Notes under the pieces: generated by a model | Databases searched by the model: none | What the model saw: only the letters and a program-made list of their open reading frames with translations | What the model was told of the DNA's origin: nothing | In this document: in pieces, positions 1 through 13,113 of the stretch | How positions within the stretch are numbered: position 1 is the first letter of the stretch | Layout of the letters: every line of letters starts with the position of its first letter | DNA from: Phaffia rhodozyma | Lineage: Eukaryota; Basidiomycota; Tremellomycetes; Cystofilobasidiales; Mrakiaceae | Length of the DNA stretch: 64,000 nucleotides | Assembly (NCBI GenBank): GCA_014706385.1 | Contig: JACGZH010000001.1 | Coordinates: 2,217,501 to 2,281,500, forward strand | Direction of reading: 5' to 3' | Made by a program: the position numbers and the translations under genes

Positions 1-65
1 TTTCCCATCCTAACTACCACCGCATACACCCATTCCGTTTCCCATCCTCGTTCTTCTCCTTCATC

Positions 66-3000
66 ATGTCCACCCGTCAAGGCGATAGGGCTCCCAGGGT
101 CAAGAACAGAGCGCCCGCCGCTGTTCAGGTGTGTCTTTCGTCTCTTGGTTTCGCTTTCGTCTTAGCTGGGTTCGTTGGCCGGAAGAGACGGTGCAGTCAA
201 CCGACTGCTTTCCATCTCTTGTGTCGATCCTACTTTTTTCTCTTGCTTTCGTTCTCAGTGGCATAACTCTTGATCCTCATTATATCACATGTTTCATATC
301 CTCACGTTCTTCCCAACAGATCACAGCTGAGCAGCTTTTACGAGAGGTTCGTCTAGCTTGGTTCCGTCTTGTTCTCTTCTGGTCTTGAAAACATTTTCGT
401 CTGATCAAAACGTTCCTTTCGAAAAACTCGACTTTCCCGACGCGTCTGCTTCTCACAAACTCTACTCAACCATACAACCTGGCCTTAGGCTCAAGAGCGA
501 CAGGAGAGTGGAACAATCGTACCCAAGCAAAAGGTTGAGGATCTCGAGGAACTGAATGAGTACCGAGGACGAAAGAGGCAAGAGTATGAGAATCGAATTC
601 GTTATTCCAGATCCAGCGTACGTTCTCAATCTTTCTTCGATTGTAACTGCTTCGACACAAATCTGATCAATTGCTGTTGTTCTGGCATGTACATGTAACA
701 GATTCACGAATGGAGACGATACGCCACTTGGGAGGCTAGTCAGGGAGAATATGACCGGTAAGTGCTTCATCAGGTAGAGAGGGCCATTCATAAAGCATTA
801 TCTCATGGCGAACTGCTTGCATCTTCCTCTCAATCGCCATGCGATCTGGTTTCCGTCTCCGTATGGTGTGGGACACGCGTCGAACAATGATTTGTTGTGA
901 TAGAGCTCGATCGGTGTTCGAGCGAGCTTTGGATGTGGATCCCTCGGACATCCAATTATGGTCCCACTACTGTGAAACCGTGAGCGTCGATTCCTCTTCC
1001 CTTCACGTTCCGGTTCATGTTTAGCTAAAACCACATACTGTTGCAATCACCTTGCTCAACGGAACGTCATCCAATTAGGAACTGAAAGCCCGAAACATCG
1101 CCCATGCCCGAAACTTGTACGACCGAGCGGTCACTCTCCTTCCCCGAGTGGACTCTCTTTGGCTCAAGTTCATTCATCTAGAGGAGCTTTTGGGGAACAT
1201 CGCAGGAGCGCGAACGATCTTTGAGCGATGGATGAAATGGGAGCCAGATGACAGAGCATGGGGTAGTTACGTGAAGCTTGAGTTGCGATACAACGAGTTC
1301 GACAGGGCTTCCGGCATTTACGAGAGATGGATTGGGGTCAGGCCCGAGCCAAAGAACTGGATTGTATGGAGTCGATTCGAGGAAGATCGAGGAAAAATTG
1401 GTTCGTACTCTTCTCCTCTGCGCATCTTTCTCTTCGGGTTTCGAATATGCGAAGCCTTTGGACGACTGACAGGCCTACTGTGCGTGTGTTCGTCTGGTTG
1501 TTTCTCTCGGTTTGTCCAAACATTCACAGAGAAAGCCAGAGAGGTCTTCCAGACGGCTTTGGAGTTCTTTGGAGACTCTGAGGAGGAAGTTGAGAAGGCT
1601 CAATCTGTGTTTGCCGCATTCGCCAGGATGGAGACTCGATTGAAGGAGTTTGACCGAGCTAGAGTCATCTACAAGGTACGTGTTCTCTTGAGAACCTTTT
1701 CTACCTTGTCGTTTTCTTCTCTTCGCTCTCCAAGTAAACAAGGCATTTATCGCCTTCTTTCGTTTTCTCATGACAGTTTGCCCTCTCGAGACTTCCTCGA
1801 TCAAAATCCCAAACTCTCTACGCGGCTTTCACGAAGTTTGAGAAACAGCACGGTACACGGGCTGGGGTGGAGAGCACTGTTCTGGGCAAGAGACGAATTC
1901 AGTATGAGGAAGAGCTTTCGCATGACGCGAACAACTACGTTAGTGGATCCTCTTACCTCCTTCTGCTGAGGTTTGACGTTGAATATCATATACCAAAGTC
2001 AATAATTCTCTGTTCCTCTGCTTTTCTTCTCATCCCGCTCCGCTCCTTTGAACAACAGGATGCTTGGATTTCGTATGCCAGACTGGAAGAGGATGCTTAC
2101 AGGTCCGCTAGGGAAGATGGTCAGACCACTTCGGCCGAGGAATTAAGTCCGGCAAAGGTAAGAGATGTGTATGAGCGCGCGGTCGCTCAGGTGCCACCTG
2201 GAAATGAGAAGAGACATTGGAGGCGATACGTGTTTTTATGGTTGTTCTATGCTGCGTTCGAGGAAGTCGAGAGCAAGGTTCGTCTCTTTCCGTGAATGAG
2301 GCTTCATCAAATCCGCTCCGCATTCTGACCTTTTTTTTCTACGCGCACTCTCTGATAGGATTACGAACGAGCCCGACAAGTCTACAAAGCCGCTCTTCAA
2401 CTTATTCCTCACCGAACTTTCACCTTCGCTAAGGTTTGTTCTACTCATGACTCTCACACCTTGTCTTCTTTCTGTCGATCCACTTACCTCATCTTATTTC
2501 TTTCCTTTCTTGTTATTTCGATTCAAAATGTCTGTGCGATAGCTCTGGATTCAGTTCGCTTACTTCGAGCTCCGACAGAAGGATGTACAAGCAGCGAAGA
2601 AGTTGCTGGGAACAGCCATTGGAATGTGCCCCAAGGAGAAGTTGTTCAAGGTCTACATCGAATTCCGTACAAAGGTTGGTTTGCCTTTTCATCCATAGTC
2701 ATCTTCTTTCCGTTTGTCTTGCCTAGTGCCAATCCTGGTTGTCTGCTCTCTCATGGAACTACACTAATCTCTCTTACTCAATTTCTACAGCTTTACGAGT
2801 TCGACGATGTCCGAACTATCTATATGAAGTATCTCGAGTTCGACCCTTCGAACACCGGTGCCTGGGTCCGATGGGCTCAGTTTGAGGCTGAGCTCGGAGA
2901 TCTTGACCGAGCGAGGTATCTGTTCGATCTCGGAACAACTCAAGAGCTTGACATGCCCGAGGTCCTTTGGAAGGTCTGTCTGTCATTCTATCGAGCCTTT

Positions 3001-4132
3001 TCTTGCCATCTTTTTACTATAAATTGTGTGATTGAAGGTCTCTCTGTCTGTCCGTTGTTCTAGGCTTGGATCGATTTCGAGTTTGAGCAGGGTGAACGAG
3101 AGCGAACTCGAATGCTCTACGAAGCCTTGCTCGAGAAGACCGGTCACGTCAAGGTAAGTGAAAATCTTCTTGAGTAATTTTTACTTTACCAGGTGCAATT
3201 CCTGATTGAACACATCCCTCTACTCTTATGGTTTTAAATAGGTCTGGATCGCGTACGCGTTGTTCGAGGTTCAAGCGATGACGGATGAGGATGGAGAACC
3301 GCTCGAAGACGAAGGAGGTGATCCGGAGCTTGCCCGAAAGGTGTTGGATAGAGGTTACACTGATCTGAGAAACCGAGGATTCAAGGAAGAGGTTCGCATT
3401 TTTGTTGTCTCACCTGTGCATCCTTTTGATCGTCTGCTAAATGACTTACATTAAACATCCGGTCTTTTCTGTTTGTCTCCCTTTCGCTCTTTCGCGTGCA
3501 TCAATAGCGGGTCGTTTTGTTGGAAGCCTGGAAAGAATTCGAAAAGTTCCACGGAACACCAGAGGAACTGAAAGCAGTGGAAGAGAAGATGCCTCGGGTC
3601 GTCAAAAAATGGAAGAAGCTCGAGGAGGCCAACGGTGCCTTGGAGGAGTGTATGTTCCCTTCTTCTGTCATTTTTCTCCTTCTGACTGTTTCGTTCCTTT
3701 TTGACTGAGCCTCCTTTTACATATTCCGCCTTGTTTCTCGTTGAAACAGACTGGGACATGATCTTCCCCGACGACGAGCGGGAAGCCAACCCAGCCAGCT
3801 TCAAGTATGTCCCTCTGATTTTTTCAAAGAAAATATTCTTATCGCTCTCGCAACCATAATCCTACCTATCATCGACCCTATTTATCTGATCATTCTCCTG
3901 GAATCGTTATCTTTAAACTTAAAACAGGGTCCTTCAAATGGCTCATGCCTGGAAACAAGCTCAGGCCGCAGCAGCTGGCGGAAAAAGTCTATTCGACGAC
4001 TCGGACGATTCAGACGACGACGACGATGACGATGATAACGATGATGAAGAGGAAGGAGATGCTACCAAGGAAGCTGAGCCTGTGCCGACAACAGAGGAAG
4101 CGTCGGAGAGCGCTGTCGATATGGAGGAGTAG
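66..4132 (+). CDS. CLF1: Pre-mRNA-splicing factor CLF1 / Crooked-neck (HAT-repeat protein)
   Basis: Scaffold of the Prp19-associated (NineTeen) complex of the spliceosome, nuclear. Exon 1 (66-128) and exon 2 (320-346) join to give the family's hallmark start, RAPAAVQ followed by ITAEQLLRE, and the third exon continues with AQERQE. The next exons give [11 protein letters not shown] and a long series of half-TPR (HAT) repeats, for example [26 protein letters not shown] and [13 protein letters not shown], each with the W..Y/F..E and R.(I/V)(Y/F)ERA patterns. At least ten short introns interrupt the repeats. The C-terminus (about 3990-4130) is a very acidic Asp/Glu tail after a Ser-Asp stretch; such tails are common in fungal orthologues. 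The start ATG lies just before the conserved block and no alternative is plausible. SEC5 converges on it from the right with about 250 bp between stops. Identification is secure; individual internal splice sites are less so. Confidence 0.95.
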
Positions 4133-4385
4133 GACTCTTTCCCCTTTAGTTTTGGGGGAGGGTTTTGTGTTTGTATAGCATAATTGAAACATGAAAAGTT
4201 TGAATTCGTGACGATCGATATCTTTTCTTCTCTTCTCTTCTCGCGGTGACTCATCTTTGTTTCTCTAAAGGTTCGAAGCAATTAAAAAGAAAAAAGAAAA
4301 AAGAAAAAAAGAAAAAAAAACAGGCAAGAGTACAAGTCGTCAAAGTCATAAACGATATATTACATCATTTTATTCCCTCCTCGCC

Positions 4386-7300
4386 CTACTCTTTACTGTC
4401 TCTACGAAGTCCTTCTGGTCGAGTCAGCCCCCCGGTGGACGACCCACTGTGTTCTCCAACCTGCGTCACCTTGCCCATGCCGGATCCCCCTGTCGCCGCC
4501 GAAGAAGCAGAAGAAGAAGCCGATAGAGTCGATTCTTTTCGCAAACACATGAACTCTACCGACGTCGCCTTTCTGGAATTATACAGAGTCTTTTTGACGG
4601 CATCCAATTCCTTTTGAAGTTCGTCACCTGATTCTGACACCGGCCGGCTATAAGCTTTGGAAATCACAGCGTAGACTTCGGTAAGGATGGCTGAAGCTAC
4701 AGGCGTTACGTGTGCGACTAAGGTCTGATGCATGAATTCGATAGATAGTGTAGCCTTGAGAGAAAGAAGATGGAGAGAGAAAACAAATGTCTGTCAGCCC
4801 AAGGTGATTTCTTTGTGTGGTTTGATCTGAGGGAAGAGAACGCGGCAAGAGTCATCTTACACTGAGCATTCCTCCCATTCCGAATCGTTTTACTTGTCGG
4901 AAAGATTCGAGTGCGACTTTCGCCATTTCTTCTAGTAAACTGCTCAGGCTTCGATGTAACAAAGGCTTCGATACCGCACTGATCTGAGCGTGAACTTCGA
5001 CCATGAAGACAAGGGCTTCATACATGTACGAGCCAATTTCTGTGTCAAGGAGAAGAACAAAGCGGTGCCAAGAAGAGAAAGGGAGAGGACCGTCAGTTGA
5101 AAGGAGAAATGATCTCGAGGCAGCCAACAGAGATAATAACGATGATACGCAACGAACCTGTCGGTTTGGACGCTCTGTACCAATCAATCCCGCTGAAGAG
5201 GATACCACGTCTGATGATTTCTCGTAGGACCACCACTTTTCGACGAACATAATCATCGAACAAGATTTTGTCTAGTTGATCTTCTACTTCTGCTAGTGTC
5301 TACGTTCATCCAACCAAATTTGGCGTCAACGTCCATGTTCATGATGGTCTAAACTCGGATGATCTATTCCTATAGAAGAAACGTACTTTTTGGTCCTCTT
5401 TGGTGACGATACCATATGAAGTCTCAAACTGCTTTATTAACTGAGGTAGGAGTTTTGCTTTGAGATGGCCGAAATTGCTGATCGTCAACAATGTTCTCGT
5501 TTCCTGTTACCATCCCCGGTTCGATGAAAATGATTAGCGACTTGTCGATTAACGAGAATTCTTTTTGAGAAAAAAAAAACGAAAAAAAACGACAATCTAA
5601 CATGATGATAGTAATACAGGAAGGTCGCTTACAATCTTGGTAACATCGGGCATGCTCGACATGCCTGCCATTCCCACCGAAACCATCATCTTCTGTGTAG
5701 CCGGGTCTTGAAGCGGGATGTAATCCTGGAAGGATAATCGGACCATACCGTCCAACAAGAAATAGAGCGAGTCGAAAAATGAATTTTTGATTCTAGCTAC
5801 GAACAACGGGGGGATGATTACCTGTCAAGCGGTAGATTAGCAGACACACGCATCTTCAGTATATACACATATGAAAACAAAGAAACAGCGTGGACGATCA
5901 AAAGGCCAGCGAGCCAAAAACATACAGATCGAGTTTCCGATGTCTTTTCCAATCCAGTCGCTGCTTTGAACGCCGCGTTTGAATTGTAGTTTTGGAAATC
6001 AGCGATTCGAGAGAGGTACATTGTCGTAGATGGAACGTCTGGATTTGGAATCCAATCTTCGAGAGAATATATCATTTCGGAATCTATGAAGAAGCACAAG
6101 GGTCGTTCAGATACCTTTGTCCTTTCCCTTCGTCCCTATACAAGGAATAAGCCATCGACTGACCTTTTCTCCATCCTTCACAGATTACTTCTATAAATTT
6201 TCCCCGAGCATGTTCCAAAAGATTCTTGAGCTGATCTCTCGCCTCTGATGAGATCTCCCCGGCATTGATGTCATTTACACATTCTGTAATCTCCGACAAG
6301 ATCCTATTAGCATATACAGCCGAGGTGAGTGATGTCGATTGTGTAGGCACAAACGGTGGGAGCTCATGATTGTTGGATACTGAGGGTGTGAAGCTGAAGA
6401 ATGAAGCAAGAAGAGAGATGTATAGTTTGATGATGTCTACTGCCATCTTTCGGCATTGAGTCGGAGGTCGATTGGCAGAGATAGGGGATACAGGTGTTCG
6501 AGAAGGGGTAGCATTCTTTGTCTATGTGTAAATCTCTTTGTTAGTCTCTGAGGCGTTCCTGTTTAAGAGAATCTTTCAGAAGCACACCCGACTCACCTTG
6601 GCGGCGTACTTTCCATCTAGGAAATGTTTGGCTATCCTCCAGAAATTTGGTAGAGAATGTAAAAGGACATCCGACAGGTTCTTGACTAGATCGAGCATTG
6701 CCTTCCATACTTCATGGCCATCTCCGTTTTCTGAAAACAGTCAATAAAAAATAAAAAATAAAAAATAAAAAATAAAAAATAAATGTCCAAGTGGTTAGAG
6801 AGAGTCAGTTGGAATATTTGTGCCATCGATGAACAAGCAAAGTCGAACCTAGAACTTTTTCAGGCTCCTTCATCAAACTCAGAGACAACACACATCTCTG
6901 TAAATTCAGCGCTCGTCTTTTCTCTAAGGCCTCCTCTCCTTTGGGGAACGCCTGGTCCGTAGAAGTGCGCAGACCTAGAATAAAAGAAAGTCCGTTCGAC
7001 GACAAACGGAAGAAACAAGCCAAGATTACGAGATTTTCTTTCAACAAGAACGGTACACGTGAACCCAGACATACTGTTGACGCGTTCTGCAAACTCATCG
7101 TGAGCATTTTGAAGTTGGCCAAGGACATGGTTGTGTTGAGAATCAAAATACGTCCATAACGGTTCGTCCGTTGCATCCAACTCCAGTAGAATCCTGCCCA
7201 CCCAGAAAGAGAAAATGAGCGCCGGTCAGAAGGTTTGCTCTCGACAACCAACTTGGTTGGAACCAGAGGATAGAAAAGAAGAGAAAAAAGAATCAGCCTC

Positions 7301-8561
7301 AACGTACTCGATAGTCTTTTCTTGATCCTCCCACCCCCTTGAGCCATCCTTCAAGAGCGCCAACAGATCATTTCTCAACCGCCCGATGATCGCCTCTACT
7401 TGAGACCACACCTTGTCAACTATCCGATGCTGTTGATCCCTTTGAGTAGCATTCTTAGTTGAGATTGGTAGGAGCTGGCCGGGTCGGGTCTCTAGGATGT
7501 AGAGCACCTTTTTGTAGGCTGAGAGCGCTTGGTCCGGTCGGTTCTGGTAAGAAGAGAAAGGAAAGAACAACTGAGGATACGTGCGAGTACTGGCTAGACG
7601 ACATGATAGAACGAGCTACAGACGGAGAGACCAGGTCTACTTACAGCATCAATAGAAGAAAGAATCGAGCCTGGCAGGTTGAAGAAGAACTTTGATCTCT
7701 CAAATACCGACAACGTCGACCTTAGTTTTTGAGCTCTCAGCGTATTTTCGAGTATTGGCAGATATATTTCATCCGCGATGGAAGACGAATCTAAAACGTC
7801 GGTGTCCGCGCCGGGATAACATCGAGCAATTAGGACAGAACAAAACAAGGCAAAGAAAGGAAGATGGATGGGTTACGGGCAGACCTTGTAGACTTGTTTT
7901 GATGTCTTTAGTACCATATTCGTTTCCTTCCATCAACAAAGCATCTTTCATTTCTTGATAGACAGCTGAGAGAACCAGCGGAGATCCCATTCATGACGAT
8001 CCGAAAGTCCATACGAATCAACATATCGTTCCCTTGATGACTTGGTCCTGAAGATCGAGAGAAAGACCACAATGACGCACCGTCTGTACTAGCCTTGACC
8101 GAGACGAATCTGTCAAAGTTCTCTTGAACGAGTGTCCTAAGTGCTTTTGATCTCTCTTCGTTCGGTGCTTGTTTCTTCCTCCTGAAAATAAAAGAGTTCT
8201 TCAAGGGTCAGAAAGAAAGACGCATACACTTGTGGACACAGAAGAGTGTGCTTCCTCTCGTGTGCGGCCCACTGAAACGGGAAACGTCCAAACGAAGGTT
8301 CACCAACGCAAACGTCCCACAGAAATCAGACAGACAAGAGACCTTTCGAACTCACCCAGATCCTCTTAGCCCAAACGGATCCGGCTCACCGGCCCAGCCT
8401 TCTAGTTCGACCACTCTGAGCCCGGCCGAATCCTGTTCTGCCTCTGTTGGACCATCCAGGGGGCCTGTGCCGTGATCTTCATCTTCCCATTGAGTAGGCG
8501 ATGTTGTTCGGAGTCTGTATCTAGCTAGGAAAGCTTCTTCATCTATCTCGAACGTTGCCAT
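4386..8561 (-). CDS. SEC5: Exocyst complex subunit SEC5
   Basis: Subunit of the octameric exocyst that tethers secretory vesicles to the plasma membrane at growth sites. The N-terminal exon (8352-8561) begins MATFEIDEEAFLARYRL and ends DPFGLRG, the short conserved head seen in fungal Sec5. The diagnostic core lies around 7590-7850, where ERSKFFFNLPGS is preceded by AQKLRSTLSVF, followed (7370-7540) by the ETRPGQLLPI block and then LLELDATDEPLWTYFDSQH (7130-7200). The C-terminus has FRQVKRFGMGGML (about 4860-4910) and MHQTLVAHVTP, then a poly-Ser/Ala tail after FMCLRKE (4520-4560). More than ten introns. The start was chosen because the ATG at 8561 opens the conserved head with no in-frame coding sequence before it. 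One intron carries an A-rich tandem repeat (listed separately). Its stop faces the stop of CLF1. Confidence 0.88.
6744..6783. repeat. A-rich 7-bp tandem repeat inside a SEC5 intron
   Basis: Five perfect copies of ATAAAAA plus a partial copy. It sits in non-coding sequence between two SEC5 exons, directly next to an exon edge. Likely a slippage-prone simple repeat with no function visible. Confidence 0.9.
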
Positions 8562-8865
8562 GCCTCTGCTTCACGTGTAGACTTCTGTCGGTCTGGACTG
8601 AAAGAGGGAGGGTGGGTATATGCCGAGGGAGATGTGCGTGTGTGTGATGGTTAACGGTGATCAAGTTCAAAAGCTGTGCAAAAGAAGTAGCGCAAGATTA
8701 TCTCTGTTCAATCCTGACTTGCTTGGAGGGCGATAGGAAAAGTTGCACATATATATGTATGTTGTACATGTATGGAAACAGATCAAAAGGAGGGGACAAC
8801 GAGAAGTAAAATACAAGAGGAAGAAAAGGGAAAAGAAGAAGAAAAGTCTAAAGATTTATCTATCC
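8562..8865. other. Spacer between SEC5 start and cystinosin-like gene stop
   Basis: About 300 bp upstream of SEC5 and downstream of the cystinosin-like gene, both on the minus strand. It should hold the SEC5 promoter and the neighbour's 3' end. Purine-rich on the plus strand (about 8775-8860), that is pyrimidine-rich on the coding strand. No gene seen. Confidence 0.6.
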
Positions 8866-10225
8866 TCAAACCAAAGGTGTCCTCTCATCGACCTCTGTTG
8901 GTCGAGTTTGAGACTCTACATCCCGCTCGTTGACTCGCTTCATCAAATCCTTCTCTGAAGGATCTACATATAGAACGTAGTGTTGGAGGAGGAAGAGACC
9001 GTCGAATGCGAATGTAAAGAATGATAGACCTCTGTTGAAGCGAGAGCGAGTTGACCGAAGAAAGTTTTCAGTTTTAGATAGACAAAAAAAGCAAGCTACT
9101 GAGAAACTCCAAATGGAAAAGTTCAAGATCCAGAAGAGACTCACAGTTTGGCAGGATTTCCGAATACTCCACCAACTAGGTCATCATATCTATACGAGTC
9201 CAACACCAACTGGATCATCGACAACGATGCACCGATGACGTCGAGAACGACGTTGCCGATGCTCCATCCTGTTGTCGACCGTCTACGGTAGTTCAAGTAC
9301 GCCTGTGGGACATATTTTGATACGGTGATATAGAGCTAACGGATCGAACCAGGATGTCAGCGCATGATCCAAAACGGACGTTAAGAAAGGTAAGAGGAAG
9401 AAGTGCGTCATACTTTGATGTAACTAAACCCATAGAGCCAATCCAACAATTCTAGTGATGTCCATCCCGCACCTACGACGATGGCGAGTACAAGCATGGC
9501 AACTCCTATGATAGGAAGTGTAATCCTGTTGACTATACTTAGTTTTTGAGAAGCAGGTGCCGGGTAGTAAAGCGCTTGTGCCAATGTGAAGACCGCCAGA
9601 GTCGAAGCCTTTCACGAACGGGATAAAACACAACGTCAGTTTTTTATTTTCTTCTCACTCTTTTTTCTCCCTTCAGCTCTGCCTATCTCAACCTTTTAGC
9701 ATAGAAAGGTCAAGCAAGAGAGGAAAAAGAGATAAACTCACATGGAGAGCGAACGCGACATCCGAAGGTTCCACCGTAGGAATCGATCCATGATGTCTTT
9801 CGGCATATTGACCCCTCGCCTTTTGGGAAAAGAAGAGAACGGTATTGAATATAGCTAACGACAGATGGCCTACTGGGTTTCCGATGTAGAAATCGGGTGA
9901 GAACCCTGCCACACTGATTCACCCGGATAGAACCCACAATTGAAACGATAAGAGTGTTCAGCCTGACTCTTCCTTTTCTTTTCTGCGCAAAAACAAACAG
10001 AAGGAAAGAAGGAGAAGACATACGACTTGCGCTGATAGTTGAGAATGACCTGGGGATAGAACGAGGCCGACCAAGCTGTGAAGTATCTATGTCCTCGATG
10101 TACAGGTCACCAAGAACAGGATTCGTCAGCCAAAGAACGAGTATCCTTCCACACGACCTTCGAGTTCAGACTTACAGCCAACCCAGAGCTCCAGAAACGA
10201 ACGACAAAAACGAAGAATCCGGCAT
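8866..10225 (-). CDS. Cystinosin-like PQ-loop lysosomal/vacuolar transporter
   Basis: Probable proton-coupled cystine exporter of the vacuole membrane (lysosomal cystine transporter family). Exon 1 (start 10225) gives MPDSSFLSFVSGALGWL and splices to YFTAWSASFYPQVILNYQRK, the first PQ-loop with the family's W..SFYPQ...N motif. Next comes NPVGHLSLAIFNTVLFFS (9780-9900). The second PQ-loop is spread over two exons (9180-9470): YIKLYITVSKYVPQAYLNY and then RRRSTTGWSIGNVVLD, followed by GASLSMIQLVLDS, matching the cystinosin signature closely. The last exon (8866-9040) holds FAFDGLFLLQHYVLY and a short cytosolic tail. Seven hydrophobic segments are expected. It lacks the long glycosylated N-terminal domain of the animal protein, as other fungal homologues (yeast Ers1) do. 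The exon 1 join was checked: GGT TGG CT plus A TAC TTC keeps the frame. Confidence 0.87.
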
Positions 10226-10520
10226 GTTCCCTAATTTTGTTTCCCTCTGTGTTGTATTTCCGTCAGAACGGTATCTCGTTGGTCGTTCGACGGTGTGAGT
10301 GTGAGTGTGCTTCTTCCGGTGTTCTCATCATGTTTGCTTCTTTCTCTGGGGCGCGTGTGGACAATTAGCCGGGAAATGGCGTCATTCTCTAGCTTGCCAC
10401 AAAAGCTGTACTCGTTCTACCCATATTCTTGGTAATGTCTCCCTCCGAATTTAAAGATATCATGAAAGTAAAGCACACAGAAGAGAGAAGAGAGAAGAAA
10501 CAGAGACGGTATGGATACAT

Positions 10521-12408
10521 TCAATAGAAAGCGACGGCGTGTAAGATCTGATGAGGATGAGTCCGGCGTTGTCGATCGATGATCTCTTTGATTTCTTCGT
10601 CCGGGTCTTTGCTCGCTTCGATCTGTACGTGGATGTGTTCGAGATGAGCAAGTGATCAGACACATGGTTTCTGGACTGGAATGAAGAGTACAAAGAAAAG
10701 AAGAAGAGAGAAAGGGGGAGGGGACCAACAGCAAGACATAATTCCAAGATTGCTTTTCCCGCTATGAGCGCTTCCTCATGATTACTTTATGCCCAGATGC
10801 AGACAGAAGAAAAATATTAATACCCCAGTTCTCCAGGTATATTTGAACGAATATAGATGGACAAAAGAAAGAAGCAAAAAGAAAAAAGAAAAGAAACTTC
10901 AGAGAGAAAAGAATAAGGAGAAGGAGAGGACGCACTCTTTGATCTCAACATTGATAACGTGCACCGCTCTAGACGCGTCTCCTCCACGATTCATCAAATC
11001 TATTCATCAATCATCGTTGAAGAAAACATAAGACATTAAAACTATCGTCCGCACAAGTGGCACGAGAACGAAGCGTTCAACAGAAATCTGGAACGAGAGG
11101 ACAAACCTTCACAGACCGAATCAAAACAACGTTCTTCACAGGTAACAACGACATCGGGCGTCGACCTTGCATCATGCCACTTTTCTGGTGCCCGCTTGAT
11201 TTTTCTGTTTCTGTCAATCATGTTCAAACATCCATTTGCCGTATATCTACAAGCGACACAGGTCAGGAGAAGGAGAGAAGGGCACAAGACCAAAAAGATC
11301 ACAACATGAGGGCGCGTCCGAAGGCAAGGGAGAAGAAACAAAGGCGAGAAAGTCGAAACGTACAAAGCTTTATCCTTTTTCAGAAGATCTTGGTAAATAT
11401 CCTCATAGGGCGTTCCAAATTGGTAGACGTTGGGGGTGTCGATAGCTGCTCCAGGTAATCTTACGGCCGAGCCCGTCCCAGAGGAAACTACGGACAGACC
11501 GGCAGTGGCTAATGTTAGATGGGCTGACATCGACCGGTTCTGTTTAGTCGCCGAAAGGGATGAATTGGAGAGGAAACAACACTCGAAAATCAGTACGCCG
11601 GACTTGCCGCGTATAAAAAGCTCTGAGATGACGATAAAGAAGAACCCACATTATTGGACGCGCATACAACACAAAACAGTAACTTTGAAGACGGGCTCTT
11701 TGGAAGAGCAGGCCCAGCCTCCGTGTTGACGGCCGGCACCTGTTGAGAAGATTGTGCTACTTGCTGAAGAGGTGCCGAGATAGATGCAGAGGCAGAGGCA
11801 GAGACAGAAGGAGGTGGTGGTGTGGATGTCGGTGTTCCACTTGGACCGCTAGCAGCTTGAGCTCTAGCTATTCTGGGATCCACTCTCATCGGTCCTCCTC
11901 CAGCAGGCGGCGTACCAGTCCCGGGTTGAACGTTCTGATTGGATCCTTGTGCGGCCGAGACTTGTCGAGCACGGCGAGGATCAAACGGTTGAGCTGAAGG
12001 TTGGGCGAGTGAAGCCGGTTGTATTGATGGGGGTGGTTGTTGCTGCTGCTGCTGCTGCTGCTGCTGTTGTGCTTGTTGCGATTGGAATGGGGCGTAAGGA
12101 GGTTGGTTGTACGTTGGAGGATACGCCGGAGATGTTTGGGCAGACGGAGGAGGTGGATATTTGTTTGATGGATATTGTTGAGGATCAGGGAAGCCATTTC
12201 TTTGTGGAGCAGCAATAGAAGACGACGAAGAAGGGGGAGGAGTAGAGTAGCTGGTCGGAGGGGTGTTGTACCCAGAGAACGCCTGTTGTGATCCGTACGA
12301 TGGTTGCGGTTGTTGAGGTCCAGGAGGCATATAGCCTGGAGGAGGCAAACGATAGTTGTTGCCGTTATTGCTGCCTCTATTTGGCGGTGGGTATCGAGGG
12401 TCGGCCAT
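10521..12408 (-). CDS. SSU72: SSU72-type RNA polymerase II CTD phosphatase with long Pro/Gln-rich N-terminal extension
   Basis: Dephosphorylates Ser5/Ser7 of the RNA polymerase II CTD within the cleavage/polyadenylation machinery. The first exon (11650-12408) encodes about 240 residues rich in Pro, Gln, Ser and Ala (poly-Gln from a CAG/TGC tract near 12040-12068; two DPR.AR motifs) and then, with no break, the catalytic start [12 protein letters not shown]. Exon 2 (from 11539) continues [17 protein letters not shown], completing the CX5RS phosphatase loop, then [10 protein letters not shown] and [17 protein letters not shown]. Later exons give [18 protein letters not shown] and [12 protein letters not shown]; the last gives [18 protein letters not shown] and ends HAVAFY, like the HTVCFY end of the animal enzyme. 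Ordinary Ssu72 is about 200 residues and starts a few residues before the catalytic cysteine, so the extension roughly doubles it. The ATG at 12408 is the first in the exon. Confidence 0.92.
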
Positions 12409-13113
12409 AGTCCCAGAAGGTTTCGGTCGAGTAAGAGTTGTCGACTATGTTCGTTCATCCGGACCAAGAACAGAACCAAACGGAATCAGCAACTCGGTCG
12501 AGATCTCTGTCCACACGAAGAGACAGATTGAGCGAAGCACGTAGGAAGACACATGAACGACGCAGGCTCCCGTGTAAGGATCTCTCTCAGGAGTATCTGA
12601 TTTATTCTGCATCCCATCCCATCCCATTCTCATCTTCTAGACGAAAGAAAGAGCGGGTCGGGCAAGTGTTCAAGACATTTCCCTCGGCCCATCCACAAGA
12701 CACCTTCCGGTCTCTTGAAGTAGAGAAAGGAAGACATCACGGGACAGGAAAGGGATTTGTGCTGGTTTGCTTCTTCATCAAGCGATCTCCACACGGTAAG
12801 CCTGGGGATGAGAGAGGACGAGAAAGCTCACCAAGCGATGTGGATGTGAGGACGATTGAAGGAAAGATTGAAATTGTTTGGATGTAATTTCTTTTTCTTT
12901 TCTTTTTTTCTTTCGACCTCCATTGAACGTTGGAGCAACACCGACACACGACACAGATACATCGTACACTCACATACGCACAGTCTCTTGGGAGACCTTT
13001 GTTCTCTAGGTCTTTTACTGAGGGAGGAGGAGGGAACCTGGTCTTTTGGTTTTTTTTTTCCTTTCCTTTTTTGAGGCGCTTTGAGAGGAATTTCCAGGTT
13101 CTTTCAGCGGACC
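12409..13113. promoter_or_regulatory. Divergent promoter region SSU72 / F-box gene
   Basis: About 700 bp between the divergent start codons at 12408 (minus) and 13114 (plus). It has a short ATCCC direct repeat near 12610 and a pyrimidine-rich stretch on the plus strand at 12885-12925 and 13040-13075, just before the F-box gene. No gene, tRNA or defined regulatory motif seen. Confidence 0.5.

Noticed and set aside
13081..13113. Upstream in-frame TTG start for the F-box protein
   Set aside because: Non-AUG start with no conservation to support it; the ATG at 13114 has a good context.
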